Below, piece after piece: positions 1 through 7,678 of a DNA stretch of 46,371 nucleotides. The stretch's first letter is position 1. Each line of letters starts with the position of its first letter. Source of the stretch: Bilamarchaeum sp050303335 (GTDB lineage Archaea > Micrarchaeota > Micrarchaeia > Anstonellales > Bilamarchaeaceae); NCBI GenBank assembly GCA_050303335.1, contig JBNLBN010000007.1, positions 1 through 46,371 on the forward strand, read 5' to 3'. The notes beneath the pieces were generated by a model that saw only the letters and a program-made list of their open reading frames with translations, ran no database searches and was not told the DNA's origin. The position numbers and the translations under genes were made by a program.

Positions 1-2
1 AC

Positions 3-674
3 GAGGAACAGTGCATAGAGAGCGTCGTAACTGAATTAAAGGATCAGATAAAGGAAGGCGACGAGATCATAATAGTCGATGCGCAAAGCACTGACAGGAC
101 AGTTGAGATCGCAGAAAGGCTGAATGTGAAAATCCTCGAGCAGCCCAAAAACGGAAACGGACTTGCAAGGACGGCCGGAGCTGCTATTGCCGAAAACGAT
201 TACATAATGTTCATAGATGCAGATACATTGATCCCGAGTGGCTACCTTGATCGGGCAAGGAAGCATGTTGAAAAGAAACCCCTCGCTGTCGGCGGACTTG
301 ACCTATACACCAGCGACTCCAGAATCTGGAAATGGATATATGACACCTATTCCAGGATCATATTCCTGCTTGCAGTACTAAACCACAAGATCACGAAAGA
401 ATGCTGGGTGCCCTCCAATAATTGCATATTCCACAGGAAAACATTCCTGGAATCCGGAGGGTACAGGTCGGTCATATGCGAGGATGCCGACCTGATGAGG
501 AGGTTTCCGAAAACCGACCGGATGATCTATGATGATAAATTCATCGTAAGCCTGTCTGACAGGAGATTCAAAAGCAATGGATTCTTCAGGACCGTAGCTC
601 TCTGGACCTGGGGGAACATAAAGCTGATCATCGGCGGACAGGTTGGATCGGAAAACTACAAGAAAGGCTATTGA
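3..674 (+). CDS. Family 2 glycosyltransferase, 5'-truncated by the window edge
   Basis: The reading frame is already open at the first bases, so the N-terminus lies outside the window; about 223 residues are visible. The start of a GT-A fold is clear: an EEQCIESV helix, then EIIIVDAQSTDRT, the usual nucleotide-sugar binding Asp strand. The metal-binding DxD-type motif follows in FIDADTLIP, and a later acidic EDADL motif matches the catalytic acidic region of family 2 enzymes. The family moves a sugar from an activated donor to a lipid, glycan or protein acceptor at the cytoplasmic face of the membrane; acceptor and sugar cannot be read here. No transmembrane segment is evident in the visible part. 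Its last 7 bases overlap the convergent cysS gene. Confidence 0.85.
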   Translation, partial: EEQCIESVVTELKDQIKEGDEIIIVDAQSTDRTVEIAERLNVKILEQPKNGNGLARTAGAAIAENDYIMFIDADTLIPSGYLDRARKHVEKKPLAVGGLDLYTSDSRIWKWIYDTYSRIIFLLAVLNHKITKECWVPSNNCIFHRKTFLESGGYRSVICEDADLMRRFPKTDRMIYDDKFIVSLSDRRFKSNGFFRTVALWTWGNIKLIIGGQVGSENYKKGY

Positions 675-2110
675 ATTTTCCATCTGGCTCCTTTGCCCTT
701 GTCCTCTAAGGTTATGCCGGCTGAATTCAGCATGTCCCTTATTTTATCGGATTTTCCGAATTCTTTTTCATTGCGGAATTTTTGCCTGAGCAGGATGATT
801 TCGTTGAGCAGGTCTTCGGGATTGTCTCCTGAGATCCCGAATTCCCTTGCAATCCTGATTATGTCCGCGGATTTCGACTCAAGGTCGGAAGACGGTTTTT
901 CCAGGCCGAAAATCCAGAGGGCATCGTCGAGGAATTTAATAATCGCATTCAGCTGTTCCTGATCCACATTTTCTCCTGAGATGTGGGTGTTTGATGCCCG
1001 AAGAAGCAAAAACAGGTCTGCAAGGGCTTCCGGAGTTCTGAAATCGTCATCCAGATTCGAATAAAATGAATCCATCAGCCTGTTTGAATTCGACCTGAAT
1101 TCCTCATCCTGCTGGTTTGGCTTGTTTCCGGATTCCAGTATCAGGCCGTAGGAAGTGAAGATCCTTTGCACTGACTCGTCAAGGGAATTGATTTTTTCAA
1201 TGTCATAGTCAAGGGGACTCCTGTAATGAGCCTGCAGGAAGAAGAGCCTCAGCGTATTAGGCTTGGAAGCCTTGAGTGCATCCTCGATCGTAACGAAATT
1301 CCCGAGAGACTTGCTCATTTTTTCTCCATTGACGGTCAGAAGCCCCGTATGCATCCAGCAATTGCAGTACTTACCATTGGTTGCCGCCTCAGCCTGGGCG
1401 ATTTCATTTTCATGATGGGGAAAGATCAGATCCCTTGCGCCGCCATGGATGTCTAGCATTCCACGGCCATACTTCAGAACCATTGCCGAACATTCGATAT
1501 GCCATCCCGGCCTTCCCTTGCCGAAAGGGCTGTCGAATTCTAGGATTTCCCCTTTGGTATTCTTCCAAAGAGCGAAATCCCCGGGCTTCCTTTTTGATTC
1601 GTCCACATCGAATCTAGATCCGTCCTTGATCTGAGAAAGGTCCTGGTTTGAGAGTTTTCCGTAGTTTTCAAAGGAGGAGATATCAAAATAAACTCCCGTT
1701 TCAGTCTGATATGCCTTGTTTTCATCGACCAGTTTTTTTATAAGTTCGATTATCTCCGGTATGTGCGTTGTCACTTTGGGGTAGATATCTGCTGGAATGA
1801 TATTCAGCTTCGAAAAAAGAGCCAGCGCTTCGTCATGGATTCTTTCTGTGAGCTCTTTTGGATCTGCCCCAGTTTCCTTGCATCTCTTGATTATCTTGTC
1901 GTCGACATCGGTAATGTTCTGGATGTGGTATACTATATACCCCTTTTTCAGGAGGTACCTCTTTATCACGTCGAAGGATACCGAGGTCCTTGCATGGCCG
2001 ATGTGGGCGCTGTCATACGGAGTGAGGCCGCAGACATACATTTTTATCTCGTTGTCGCTTATCGGGATAAGCTCCTGGAATGACCTTGAAAGGGTGTTGT
2101 AGACTTGCAT
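668..2110 (-). CDS. cysS: Cysteinyl-tRNA synthetase
   Basis: Class I aminoacyl-tRNA synthetase that charges tRNA-Cys with cysteine in the cytoplasm. At 480 residues it has the usual length. The ATP-binding HIGH motif is at residues 36-39 (HIGHA) and KMSKS at about 264-268. Candidate zinc ligands for cysteine recognition are Cys27, Cys207 and the PHHENE segment near residue 232. The start MQVYNTLSR fits the family. A TATA-like stretch around 2132-2146 lies some 25 bases upstream on this strand and could serve a leaderless message. The gene is divergent from the DUF4870 gene and overlaps the upstream glycosyltransferase end by 7 bases. Identification is secure. Confidence 0.97.
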   Translation of the reverse strand: MQVYNTLSRSFQELIPISDNEIKMYVCGLTPYDSAHIGHARTSVSFDVIKRYLLKKGYIVYHIQNITDVDDKIIKRCKETGADPKELTERIHDEALALFSKLNIIPADIYPKVTTHIPEIIELIKKLVDENKAYQTETGVYFDISSFENYGKLSNQDLSQIKDGSRFDVDESKRKPGDFALWKNTKGEILEFDSPFGKGRPGWHIECSAMVLKYGRGMLDIHGGARDLIFPHHENEIAQAEAATNGKYCNCWMHTGLLTVNGEKMSKSLGNFVTIEDALKASKPNTLRLFFLQAHYRSPLDYDIEKINSLDESVQRIFTSYGLILESGNKPNQQDEEFRSNSNRLMDSFYSNLDDDFRTPEALADLFLLLRASNTHISGENVDQEQLNAIIKFLDDALWIFGLEKPSSDLESKSADIIRIAREFGISGDNPEDLLNEIILLRQKFRNEKEFGKSDKIRDMLNSAGITLEDKGKGARWKIQ

Positions 2111-2131
2111 TGGATGTTTTGTTGCTTCATA

Positions 2132-2146
2132 AAATATTTATAAAGA
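2132..2146. promoter_or_regulatory. Shared TATA-like element between cysS and the DUF4870 gene
   Basis: The stretch AAATATTTATAAAG is nearly symmetrical. It lies about 25-30 bases upstream of the cysS start on the minus strand and about 45 bases before the plus-strand gene, whose ribosome site GAGGGG is at 2177-2182. It could serve both directions; promoter activity is inferred from position only. Confidence 0.45.
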
Positions 2147-2188
2147 TATCCTCTGAGTATTTGAGCAGTATAGTTAAGAGGGGAAAGA

Positions 2189-2539
2189 ATGGCTGATGAA
2201 AAAATGGAAAAAATGGAAAAACCCAAGATGGAAATGAAAGATGATTCCAACATTTGGAGTGCACTTTGTTATGTGTTCCCGATCCTAGGATTTATACTCG
2301 TCTTTGTGACTGACAAGAAGGAAAACAAAACCGTCTTGTTCCACGCATGGCAGTCCTTGATCCTTGGAATAGGTTATTTCATAGCAAGTATGATCATTAC
2401 CACCGTGACCTTCGGTCTTGGCGGTTTGTGCATGCCATTCGGTTGGCTTGTGTTCCTGTACTTTGCATACAAAGCGTACACAGGAGACAAACTCGAATTG
2501 CCAACTGTAAGCGAACTAGCAAGGAAGCAAATCAAATAA
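2189..2539 (+). CDS. DUF4870-type small membrane protein
   Basis: 116 residues. A charged Lys/Met/Glu-rich N-terminal tail of about 25 residues is followed by three to four hydrophobic helices. The layout matches DUF4870/Tic20-like proteins: an opening helix (ALCYVFPILGFILVF), a charged turn with KKENKTVLFHAWQS, a central hairpin, then FLYFAYKAYTGDKLELP. The HAWQS-like turn after the first helix and the closing G-(D/E)-KLELP are shared with the gene at 3022-3390, so the two are paralogs. Function is unknown. The start is supported by GAGGGG at 2177-2182. A run of six T at 2540-2545 follows the stop and may terminate transcription. Confidence 0.8.
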   Translation: MADEKMEKMEKPKMEMKDDSNIWSALCYVFPILGFILVFVTDKKENKTVLFHAWQSLILGIGYFIASMIITTVTFGLGGLCMPFGWLVFLYFAYKAYTGDKLELPTVSELARKQIK

Positions 2540-2591
2540 TTTTTTCTTATTCTTTTTAAATCTTATTCTGAATGTATGAACGGTGGTCTCT

Positions 2592-3017
2592 ATGGATCAT
2601 AATAAAGTGATAAAGGTTTCTACTGTCCCAATCGGGATACTCGTAGCTATTGGAATTTTCAGCAACGTCGCAGGACTGGTACTGCCGGCATTGCTCTGCG
2701 TTGTCGGATTGCCACTTACTATAGCAGGTTGGGCAGTCACTGCATGGGCAGGCTACAAGGCAGTAAAAGAAGAGAAGATGGAGCTTGTCGGCGGCGTGAT
2801 CGTCGGTGCATTCACTGGCGCTGTAGCAGCATTGATCAATGCTATAATCGGATTCATACTTGGCATGATCGGAATTGGAGCCTATGGCGGCGGTGCAGAA
2901 GAGATGGCCTTCGGCGCGATCGGAGGGATAATAGGCATAGTATTTGCACCCATAGTCGGAGCGATACTGGGAGCTATCCTCGGTGCTATCGGAGCCTTTG
3001 TCGGGCAGATGAAGTGA
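2592..3017 (+). CDS. Glycine-rich small membrane protein
   Basis: 141 residues from the ATG at 2592. An upstream in-frame GTG at 2583 is less likely because GGTGG at 2582-2586 is well placed as the ribosome site for 2592. The protein is almost entirely hydrophobic, with Gly/Ala/Ile-rich helices near residues 10-28, 32-50, 60-85 and 95-138. The last helix has small-residue repeats (GAILGAILGAIGAF), typical of tightly packed membrane helices. It sits between two DUF4870 paralogs, with only 4 bases to the next gene, so the three are probably co-expressed. It resembles DUF5518/TM2-like small membrane proteins in general style but I do not recognise a family. Function unknown. Confidence 0.75.
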   Translation: MDHNKVIKVSTVPIGILVAIGIFSNVAGLVLPALLCVVGLPLTIAGWAVTAWAGYKAVKEEKMELVGGVIVGAFTGAVAALINAIIGFILGMIGIGAYGGGAEEMAFGAIGGIIGIVFAPIVGAILGAILGAIGAFVGQMK

Positions 3018-3021
3018 TCTA

Positions 3022-3390
3022 ATGGCGGACGACAGCAGGATTTTTGCAGTAATTTCATATCTGATTCCGATACTCGGAGGAGTATTGGTATTCATCCTGA
3101 GGAAGGGCGAATATGAAAGGTTCCACGCGATGCAGAGCATATTGTTCTGGCTGGCAGTTATTGTCGTTTCCATAGTAATCGACATTGCAGGAGCGATATT
3201 CGACATCATACCGGTTATAGGGGCTATTGTTCTTCCCATTCTTGGGATCATCAAACTGCTGTTCGGTCTGGCAGTCCTCATACTGTGGCTCGTACTGATG
3301 TGGAAGGCATTCGTGGGCGAAAAACTTGAACTTCCCATGCTGTCGGAACAGTCAAGGAAGATGAAGGGGCAGGCATCAAAATCAGTCTAG
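3022..3390 (+). CDS. DUF4870-type small membrane protein, second paralog
   Basis: 122 residues. The core follows the DUF4870 pattern: ISYLIPILGGVLVFI, a charged turn with ERFHAMQS, a long hydrophobic pair, and MWKAFVGEKLELP near the end. The last motif and the H-A-x-Q-S turn are shared with the protein at 2189-2539, showing common descent. GTGAT at 3014-3018, overlapping the previous stop, is placed as a ribosome site and supports the ATG at 3022. The last 4 bases overlap the convergent DP2 gene. Role unknown; probably an integral membrane protein acting with its two upstream neighbours. Confidence 0.8.
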   Translation: MADDSRIFAVISYLIPILGGVLVFILRKGEYERFHAMQSILFWLAVIVVSIVIDIAGAIFDIIPVIGAIVLPILGIIKLLFGLAVLILWLVLMWKAFVGEKLELPMLSEQSRKMKGQASKSV

Positions 3391-6300
3391 AGGAAATCCG
3401 AAAGGCCGGTCTGCTTTATTTTTTCATCTTCGAATATGCTTTTTATTTCTTTTTCTACAAGTTCCAGCCTCTGGCTCAGGTAGGCCGGGAGGCTGTAGCG
3501 GTTCACTATGTCGCGCGATATCTGCAGGTATTTCTCTATTCCTCCCTTATTTATTGTAAGCAGCAGGTTTCCGCCGCATTTGGTGCATTTTCCGGCAAGG
3601 GGCGGCCTCCTGAAGATCGTATTGCAGGAGACGCAGCGGAAGGTCTGCCTTGAATATGACCTGAGGTTTCCGTAGAGATCAGGTATGAAATGGCTGAGTA
3701 TCAGCCGTTCTGCTGCATCGGCAGAATCTACGCAGCGAAGCTTCTCCTGGAGCTTGAACTGGACCTCGATCTTTTCCGGTATGGACTGCAACTCTACATA
3801 GGCAGTCCGGGTATTGCCGATATCGATCGACCCGCCAACATGGGTTATCGGAAGGTAGTACTGCTCGTCCGTTCCTAGGACATCTGCCACGGTCTTAATC
3901 TTTACCTCGTAGGGGGCCTTGAATTCGTTTGCAGCTTCATAGAACTCGAGGGGATAGCTTGAAACGAATTCCATGTTGTGCGCCTCGTCATCTACCTCCT
4001 TCGGATTGATCTCGATTGAAAGGACAAGTGGCGCGTCCATCGTCCCGCCGCGCTGCTCGTTGAGGAAGTAGCGGGAAAAATTCAGGAGCGCGTCCATAAG
4101 AAGCATGATCGAATCTTCATCCCCGTCGCAGTTTCTTCTCTTTGCTGTATGGAAGTATGGATGGCCGTAGCCGACATTCGCAGACGTGAAGCCTATAATC
4201 CTGCAGAGTGCCCCGGCACTGGTATGCGGCGAAAGGCCCACTGCGAGCTGTCCTATGAGATCCACTTTTGTCTGGACATTGTAGAAGGGCTTCATTCCGT
4301 ACAGATTCACTAGCAGATCGTCGATGAAATTCGTTACCCTGATGAAGTAGTCCGCTCCGTTGTTTGAAAGGATAACATCCTGGTGCTTCAGCCCCACCAC
4401 CTGGTTTTCGTCCTCGAGAGGATTGCCAAGGTAATCATTTGCATAACCGAGGGATTTGAGCCTCTCGACGGGAGTCCCGATTTCCTTGGGGGTAAAATGT
4501 GTGAGAACGACATCCGTTGCATCGAACCTTGAGGTGCCGTCACGAAAGACATAGACATTGTGCTTTGCCCGAAGTATCCCCTTTTCCATTCTTTCCGGAA
4601 TCCTCGTCTTGTTTGAGAGCCCTTTGACCCCTTTTACCTCGTCTACTGACTCACCGAGCTTTTGCATTGCTGCTTCATAAAGGTCGACAAGGTTGACCGG
4701 ACGCTTGTCATGACAGTAGATCATCCGGTCCTGAGGCGGAGTCCCCTTCACGGCAAGGCCTGAATCCGCATATACATATTCGATATCGCAATCGCCCGAA
4801 CAGATGTGGCATTTCTTGTAGAACGATATTGCATTGCACTTCCGGCAGCGCGTACGCGCTATGTCGAGGTTGATGTTCTTTGACCCCTCGACGCTCTTCA
4901 GTATCCTGTATTGCTTGGTAAGTGAGCGGTTCTTGAAGGAACCTGTCGGGAACAGGCCGTTCGGCGATCCGTCCATCTTCCTTTCCTTCGCCTTCTCCGG
5001 ACGGCCCATCTTGGCGCCTATATATGTTGGGGCCTTTGCCCTGATCCTTATTCCGGATAGCTCGTTTACTATTGAAAGGGGATCCTTGGAGAAATCCGCT
5101 TCCCTGAATTCAAGCTTTGTTGCAGGGGATCCGAGGGAGGATATCAATGCATATGCATTCTCGGAATCCAATATCACTTTGTTGTCATGCACCCTGTGCT
5201 CTATCAATAGAAGTTCCAGTGCCCTCTTTGCAGGATTGTTTTCCAGGACAAGCTCCCGGATGTTTCCGTTTTCTGTATGGAGCGATCCGCTCTTGAGCCA
5301 GTCGATCAGGGATTTCAGCTGCTCGGATGAAATGTCATGCCAGTTGTATGTGAATGCAGGATGAAGGGGAACTCCGTGCTTTCTCGAGAACTCGAAAAGC
5401 GACCTGGCATCAAGGTTCGGCGGCGCGTTTCCTTTAAGTTCAAGGATCCACCATTCCTCGCAATACCCGCTTGGCATCAGGGGGTGGTTGGACTTTATGA
5501 AATCTCCCAAAGGACAGAGCATGTCTCCAAGGAAGAGGATTTCCTCGATCTCGTCCTTGAGTGCGTATGCATCCTCGATCTTGTGGATTTTCATCACGCG
5601 GCCGCTTGAAAGTTTCACAACCGGAGGCTCCAGGGTCTCAAGCGCAGCGACAACAGCGCCTTTTCCGGGGCGCTCGATTTTCATGTGAGTTCCGTATGCA
5701 AGGAAATTATCGAGCAGGCTCATGGTAACAGGATGTACGTTCTTTCCCATCAGGCCGTTGGTCTTGCTCCTTCCGTAACGCAGGCGGAACCCTCCCTTGG
5801 CTGAAGGATGGGCGAATACCGGCCTTCCGGCAACGAGGCCTTCGAGGTATGCCGGATCAGGCTTGATCTCAACCCTGTCCGCCTTTTTCTTAATCTTGAT
5901 TATTTGTTCCAGCCAGTTCCATTTGAGGTTGAGCTTCCTTGTGTATTTGAGGACCTTTGCACATTTGAGTGCCATTCCCTCGCACATAACAAGCGGGACA
6001 CCCCCCCGGACACGATTCGTCTCTACTCCGGGAACGCCACGATGCGTCGATACCTCTATCTCCTCTGTCGGATCGCCGTCTATGCATACAGGGATGTTTG
6101 AGGCTATCACCCGCAGGTCCTTTTCAGGAGGAAGATACTGGAGGTGTACGCATCTTGTCTCATAAACCATGACCTCCTCCAGGTAGCGCTCGATCTGCGA
6201 ATCAGTAGCCCTATAATCTGAAATGCCTGCTGCAAGCCTTGCTATGTCTGCAAGAACGACGCTGAGGGCAGCTGCGGTTCCTCCTGCAGAACGGATGGGT

Positions 6301-6707
6301 CCTGCGTAATAGACTGCCACGTAATTCGAACCGTCTGGATTTGTCTTGATCCTGATCTTGGAGATTCCTTCGGTGGGCGCTACAAGAACGCCTTCTGTGA
6401 GTATGCCGAGGCCTGTACGAACTGCCTGCTCTATGAGTTCCTCCTTAGAACCCTTGATTATCTCTCCTGCTGCGATTTTTCTTGCAACTTCGAATGCTAT
6501 GGCCTCCCTCACCATTCCCCCTGCTTCCATTGAACGGATCACTTCGGTGATTCCCGGGGGGCCGACGATACCTTCAACACGTGCTGCAACGTCCTTTGCA
6601 ATTTTAACCTCTACCTCAGATACAGGATCGTAATTTTTCGACCTGGCTTCTGATGCTATGGAATAGGCCCTTTGAAGGTCGTTCTTAAGGATAGAAAAAT
6701 AGTCCAT
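3387..6707 (-). CDS. polC: DNA polymerase D (II) large subunit DP2
   Basis: 1106 residues, the catalytic subunit of the archaeal heterodimeric replicative polymerase PolD. The catalytic acidic cluster is visible as NCDGDED at residues 859-865. A zinc-finger segment with paired CxxC motifs lies near 620-640 (CRKCN...CHIC), and a second near 1022-1045 (CVSCN...CTKCGG). The C-terminus ends in QTGLSDFL (1099-1106), which fits the PCNA-binding consensus QxxLxxFF-type, as in other DP2 proteins. No intein interrupts the gene, although DP2 is a frequent intein host. The small subunit DP1 is not in this window. It is convergent with the DUF4870 gene (4-base overlap) and divergent from the intron-containing tRNA-Met gene. 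Confidence 0.98.
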   Translation of the reverse strand: MDYFSILKNDLQRAYSIASEARSKNYDPVSEVEVKIAKDVAARVEGIVGPPGITEVIRSMEAGGMVREAIAFEVARKIAAGEIIKGSKEELIEQAVRTGLGILTEGVLVAPTEGISKIRIKTNPDGSNYVAVYYAGPIRSAGGTAAALSVVLADIARLAAGISDYRATDSQIERYLEEVMVYETRCVHLQYLPPEKDLRVIASNIPVCIDGDPTEEIEVSTHRGVPGVETNRVRGGVPLVMCEGMALKCAKVLKYTRKLNLKWNWLEQIIKIKKKADRVEIKPDPAYLEGLVAGRPVFAHPSAKGGFRLRYGRSKTNGLMGKNVHPVTMSLLDNFLAYGTHMKIERPGKGAVVAALETLEPPVVKLSSGRVMKIHKIEDAYALKDEIEEILFLGDMLCPLGDFIKSNHPLMPSGYCEEWWILELKGNAPPNLDARSLFEFSRKHGVPLHPAFTYNWHDISSEQLKSLIDWLKSGSLHTENGNIRELVLENNPAKRALELLLIEHRVHDNKVILDSENAYALISSLGSPATKLEFREADFSKDPLSIVNELSGIRIRAKAPTYIGAKMGRPEKAKERKMDGSPNGLFPTGSFKNRSLTKQYRILKSVEGSKNINLDIARTRCRKCNAISFYKKCHICSGDCDIEYVYADSGLAVKGTPPQDRMIYCHDKRPVNLVDLYEAAMQKLGESVDEVKGVKGLSNKTRIPERMEKGILRAKHNVYVFRDGTSRFDATDVVLTHFTPKEIGTPVERLKSLGYANDYLGNPLEDENQVVGLKHQDVILSNNGADYFIRVTNFIDDLLVNLYGMKPFYNVQTKVDLIGQLAVGLSPHTSAGALCRIIGFTSANVGYGHPYFHTAKRRNCDGDEDSIMLLMDALLNFSRYFLNEQRGGTMDAPLVLSIEINPKEVDDEAHNMEFVSSYPLEFYEAANEFKAPYEVKIKTVADVLGTDEQYYLPITHVGGSIDIGNTRTAYVELQSIPEKIEVQFKLQEKLRCVDSADAAERLILSHFIPDLYGNLRSYSRQTFRCVSCNTIFRRPPLAGKCTKCGGNLLLTINKGGIEKYLQISRDIVNRYSLPAYLSQRLELVEKEIKSIFEDEKIKQTGLSDFL

Positions 6708-6764
6708 TCAGTTGGGATTTTAAATGTAAGTTAATTAAATATCTTCTAAGCCGAAGTAGCTCAG

Positions 6765-6895
6765 TTGCGCTTTTTGAAAAAAAGCGCCCAAAAATTGACT
6801 AGTTGGTTTTGGGGCGCCTCCCTATTGAAACCCATTCGGGTTCTATGGGGCACAAGGAACTTTGTTTCTTGTTGTTTACTAAATGCGCAGAGCAT
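6765..6895 (+). other. D-loop intron of tRNA-Met (about 131 nt)
   Basis: Removing these bases restores a normal D arm. A bulge-helix-bulge can be drawn: central helix GCTC (6759-6762)/GAGC (6890-6893), 3-nt bulge AGT (6763-6765), inner helix TGCGC (6766-6770)/GCGCA (6885-6889), and bulge ATC (6894-6896). Cutting between the second and third bulge bases gives these borders. The outer helix is weak. The interior can form strong hairpins, notably GCGCCCAAAA with TTTTGGGGCGC. Confidence 0.75.
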
Positions 6896-6918
6896 CTGGT
6901 TAGAGTGCACGACTCATA

Positions 6919-6972
6919 GGTAAAATCCGATGAGTTATGAGGAATTATCCGATGATTAATACGCACTGAGAA
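6919..6972 (+). other. Canonical 37/38 intron of tRNA-Met (54 nt)
   Basis: The bulge-helix-bulge is clear. Outer helix CACGA/TCGTG is the anticodon stem, the 4-bp central helix is CTCA (6913-6916)/TGAG (6967-6970), and the bulges are TAG (6917-6919) and AAA (6971-6973). Cleavage after A37 and before A38 gives the anticodon loop CTCATAA. The inner helix is short (about 2 bp). The interior carries ATCCGATGA twice (6925-6933 and 6947-6955). Confidence 0.85.
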
Positions 6973-7008
6973 ATCGTGAGGCCGGGGATTCGAGTTCCCC
7001 CTTCGGCA

Positions 7009-7015
7009 TTTTTTT
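7009..7015 (+). terminator. T-run after tRNA-Met
   Basis: Seven T directly follow the discriminator base. Archaeal RNA polymerase stops at such runs, so this is a likely terminator for the tRNA transcript. It lies just before the zinc-ribbon gene, so any read-through would continue into that gene. Confidence 0.5.
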
Positions 7016-7026
7016 AAGTGATAATC

Positions 7027-7221
7027 ATGAATTGTGAAAGCTGCGGGATGCCTACCGGAGGAAAATACTGCCAGTACTGTGTTGATTCAGAAGGGAATCT
7101 GAAGGACAAAAATGTGGTTAGAGAGGGTATGATAGGGTTATTCATGAAAAAGGGCAAAACAAGGCAGGAAGCGGAAGAATATGTTGATAATTACATGAAA
7201 ACCATGCCCGCATGGCAATGA
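7027..7221 (+). CDS. Small zinc-ribbon protein (zf-ribbon_2-like)
   Basis: 64 residues from the ATG at 7027. The in-frame GTG at 7018 is part of GTGAT, which fits as ribosome site 4 bases upstream. The N-terminus CESCGMPTGG followed by YCQYC gives two CxxC pairs about 12 residues apart, matching the putative zinc ribbon family with a C-x-x-CGMP start (PF12674-like). The rest is a short helical region ending MKTMPAWQ. These proteins are single-domain and of unknown role. The gene lies 19 bases after the tRNA-Met gene. Confidence 0.8.
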   Translation: MNCESCGMPTGGKYCQYCVDSEGNLKDKNVVREGMIGLFMKKGKTRQEAEEYVDNYMKTMPAWQ

Positions 7222-7318
7222 GGTAATAGTGGTAATTAGTAGATTTTATGGGATTTATTCTCCGAGGATAAAAAATGCATTTATAATTTCTAGATTCCTA
7301 AGCATTCTGGAGATGCAC

Positions 7319-7486
7319 ATGAGCGATGAATTTTTTACCGACCGGATTATCGAAAAACCAAAACCGCCAGAATTATCTGAGGCGCAGAAGATCAAAAGCG
7401 GCATTTGCCCTTCTTGCAGCAACAGATTGGCGTTCCAGGAAGGATGCAAGGTCTGCTTTGCATGCGGCTGGGGCGGATGCTCATAA
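7319..7486 (+). CDS. Standalone C-terminal-type zinc ribbon of class II ribonucleotide reductase
   Basis: 55 residues from the ATG at 7319. GGAG at 7309-7312 gives a 6-base spacing and TTTATAATTT near 7280-7289 is a TATA candidate; longer upstream starts are less likely. A short charged N-terminal stretch leads to CPSCSNRLAF, then EGCKVCFACGWGGC. The order CPxC, EGC, CxxCG, final C is the cysteine pattern at the C-terminus of adenosylcobalamin-dependent ribonucleotide reductases. No reductase body is present, so this is either a free-standing domain or an unrelated ribbon with the same spacing. Role unknown. Confidence 0.7.
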   Translation: MSDEFFTDRIIEKPKPPELSEAQKIKSGICPSCSNRLAFQEGCKVCFACGWGGCS

Positions 7487-7575
7487 AAACCTTTTGCTTC
7501 ATTATTTCTCTTAATTTTATTTGACCTCAAGATGTTTGATCAAACTTTAACCTTATTTTGACAGGAGAAAAGTTT

Positions 7576-7647
7576 GGGCTCATAGCTCAGTAGCAGAGCA
7601 CTCGCCTTGCACGCGAGGGGCCGGGGGTGCGAGTCCCCCTGAGTCCA
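7576..7647 (+). tRNA. tRNA-Ala (UGC)
   Basis: 72-nt cloverleaf without intron. Acceptor GGGCTCA pairs with TGAGTCC and includes the G3:U70 wobble that marks tRNA-Ala. D stem is GCTC/GAGC. Anticodon stem CTCGC/GCGAG encloses CTTGCAC, anticodon TGC. T arm is intact with loop TGCGAGT. The D loop (AGTAGCA) is short and lacks the usual GG pair. CCA is not encoded. Six T (7648-7653) follow and may terminate transcription. Confidence 0.96.
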
Positions 7648-7653
7648 TTTTTT
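7648..7653 (+). terminator. T-run after tRNA-Ala
   Basis: Six T immediately after the tRNA discriminator base, the pattern expected for intrinsic termination by archaeal RNA polymerase. Confidence 0.45.
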
Positions 7654-7678
7654 AAAAACAGCCATCTTATTCTATTCC

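Larger units (their letters stand above)
6750..7008 (+). tRNA. Elongator tRNA-Met (CAU) with two introns
   Basis: Exons fold into a standard cloverleaf of 74 nt. Acceptor GCCGAAG (6750-6756) pairs with CTTCGGC (7001-7007), with A73 at 7008. D stem is GCTC (6759-6762) with GAGT (6903-6906). Anticodon stem CACGA (6908-6912) pairs with TCGTG (6974-6978) around a CTCATAA loop, anticodon CAT at 6915-6917. T stem is GGGGA/TCCCC with loop TTCGAGT. One intron sits in the D loop after G15 and one at the canonical 37/38 site. The G1:C72 pair and lack of three G:C pairs in the anticodon stem make it elongator, not initiator; tRNA-Ile2 (CAU) is a less likely alternative. A TATA-like TTTTAAATG lies about 25 bases upstream. 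Confidence 0.92.

Noticed and set aside
2556..3338. 260-codon minus-strand frame opposite the small membrane genes
   Set aside because: Ser/Asp/Tyr-rich translation without a domain; the plus-strand frames show paralogous DUF4870 patterns and ribosome sites.
3387..6707. Possible intein or split in DP2
   Set aside because: Length and motif spacing are normal and continuous, with both zinc fingers and the catalytic cluster present.
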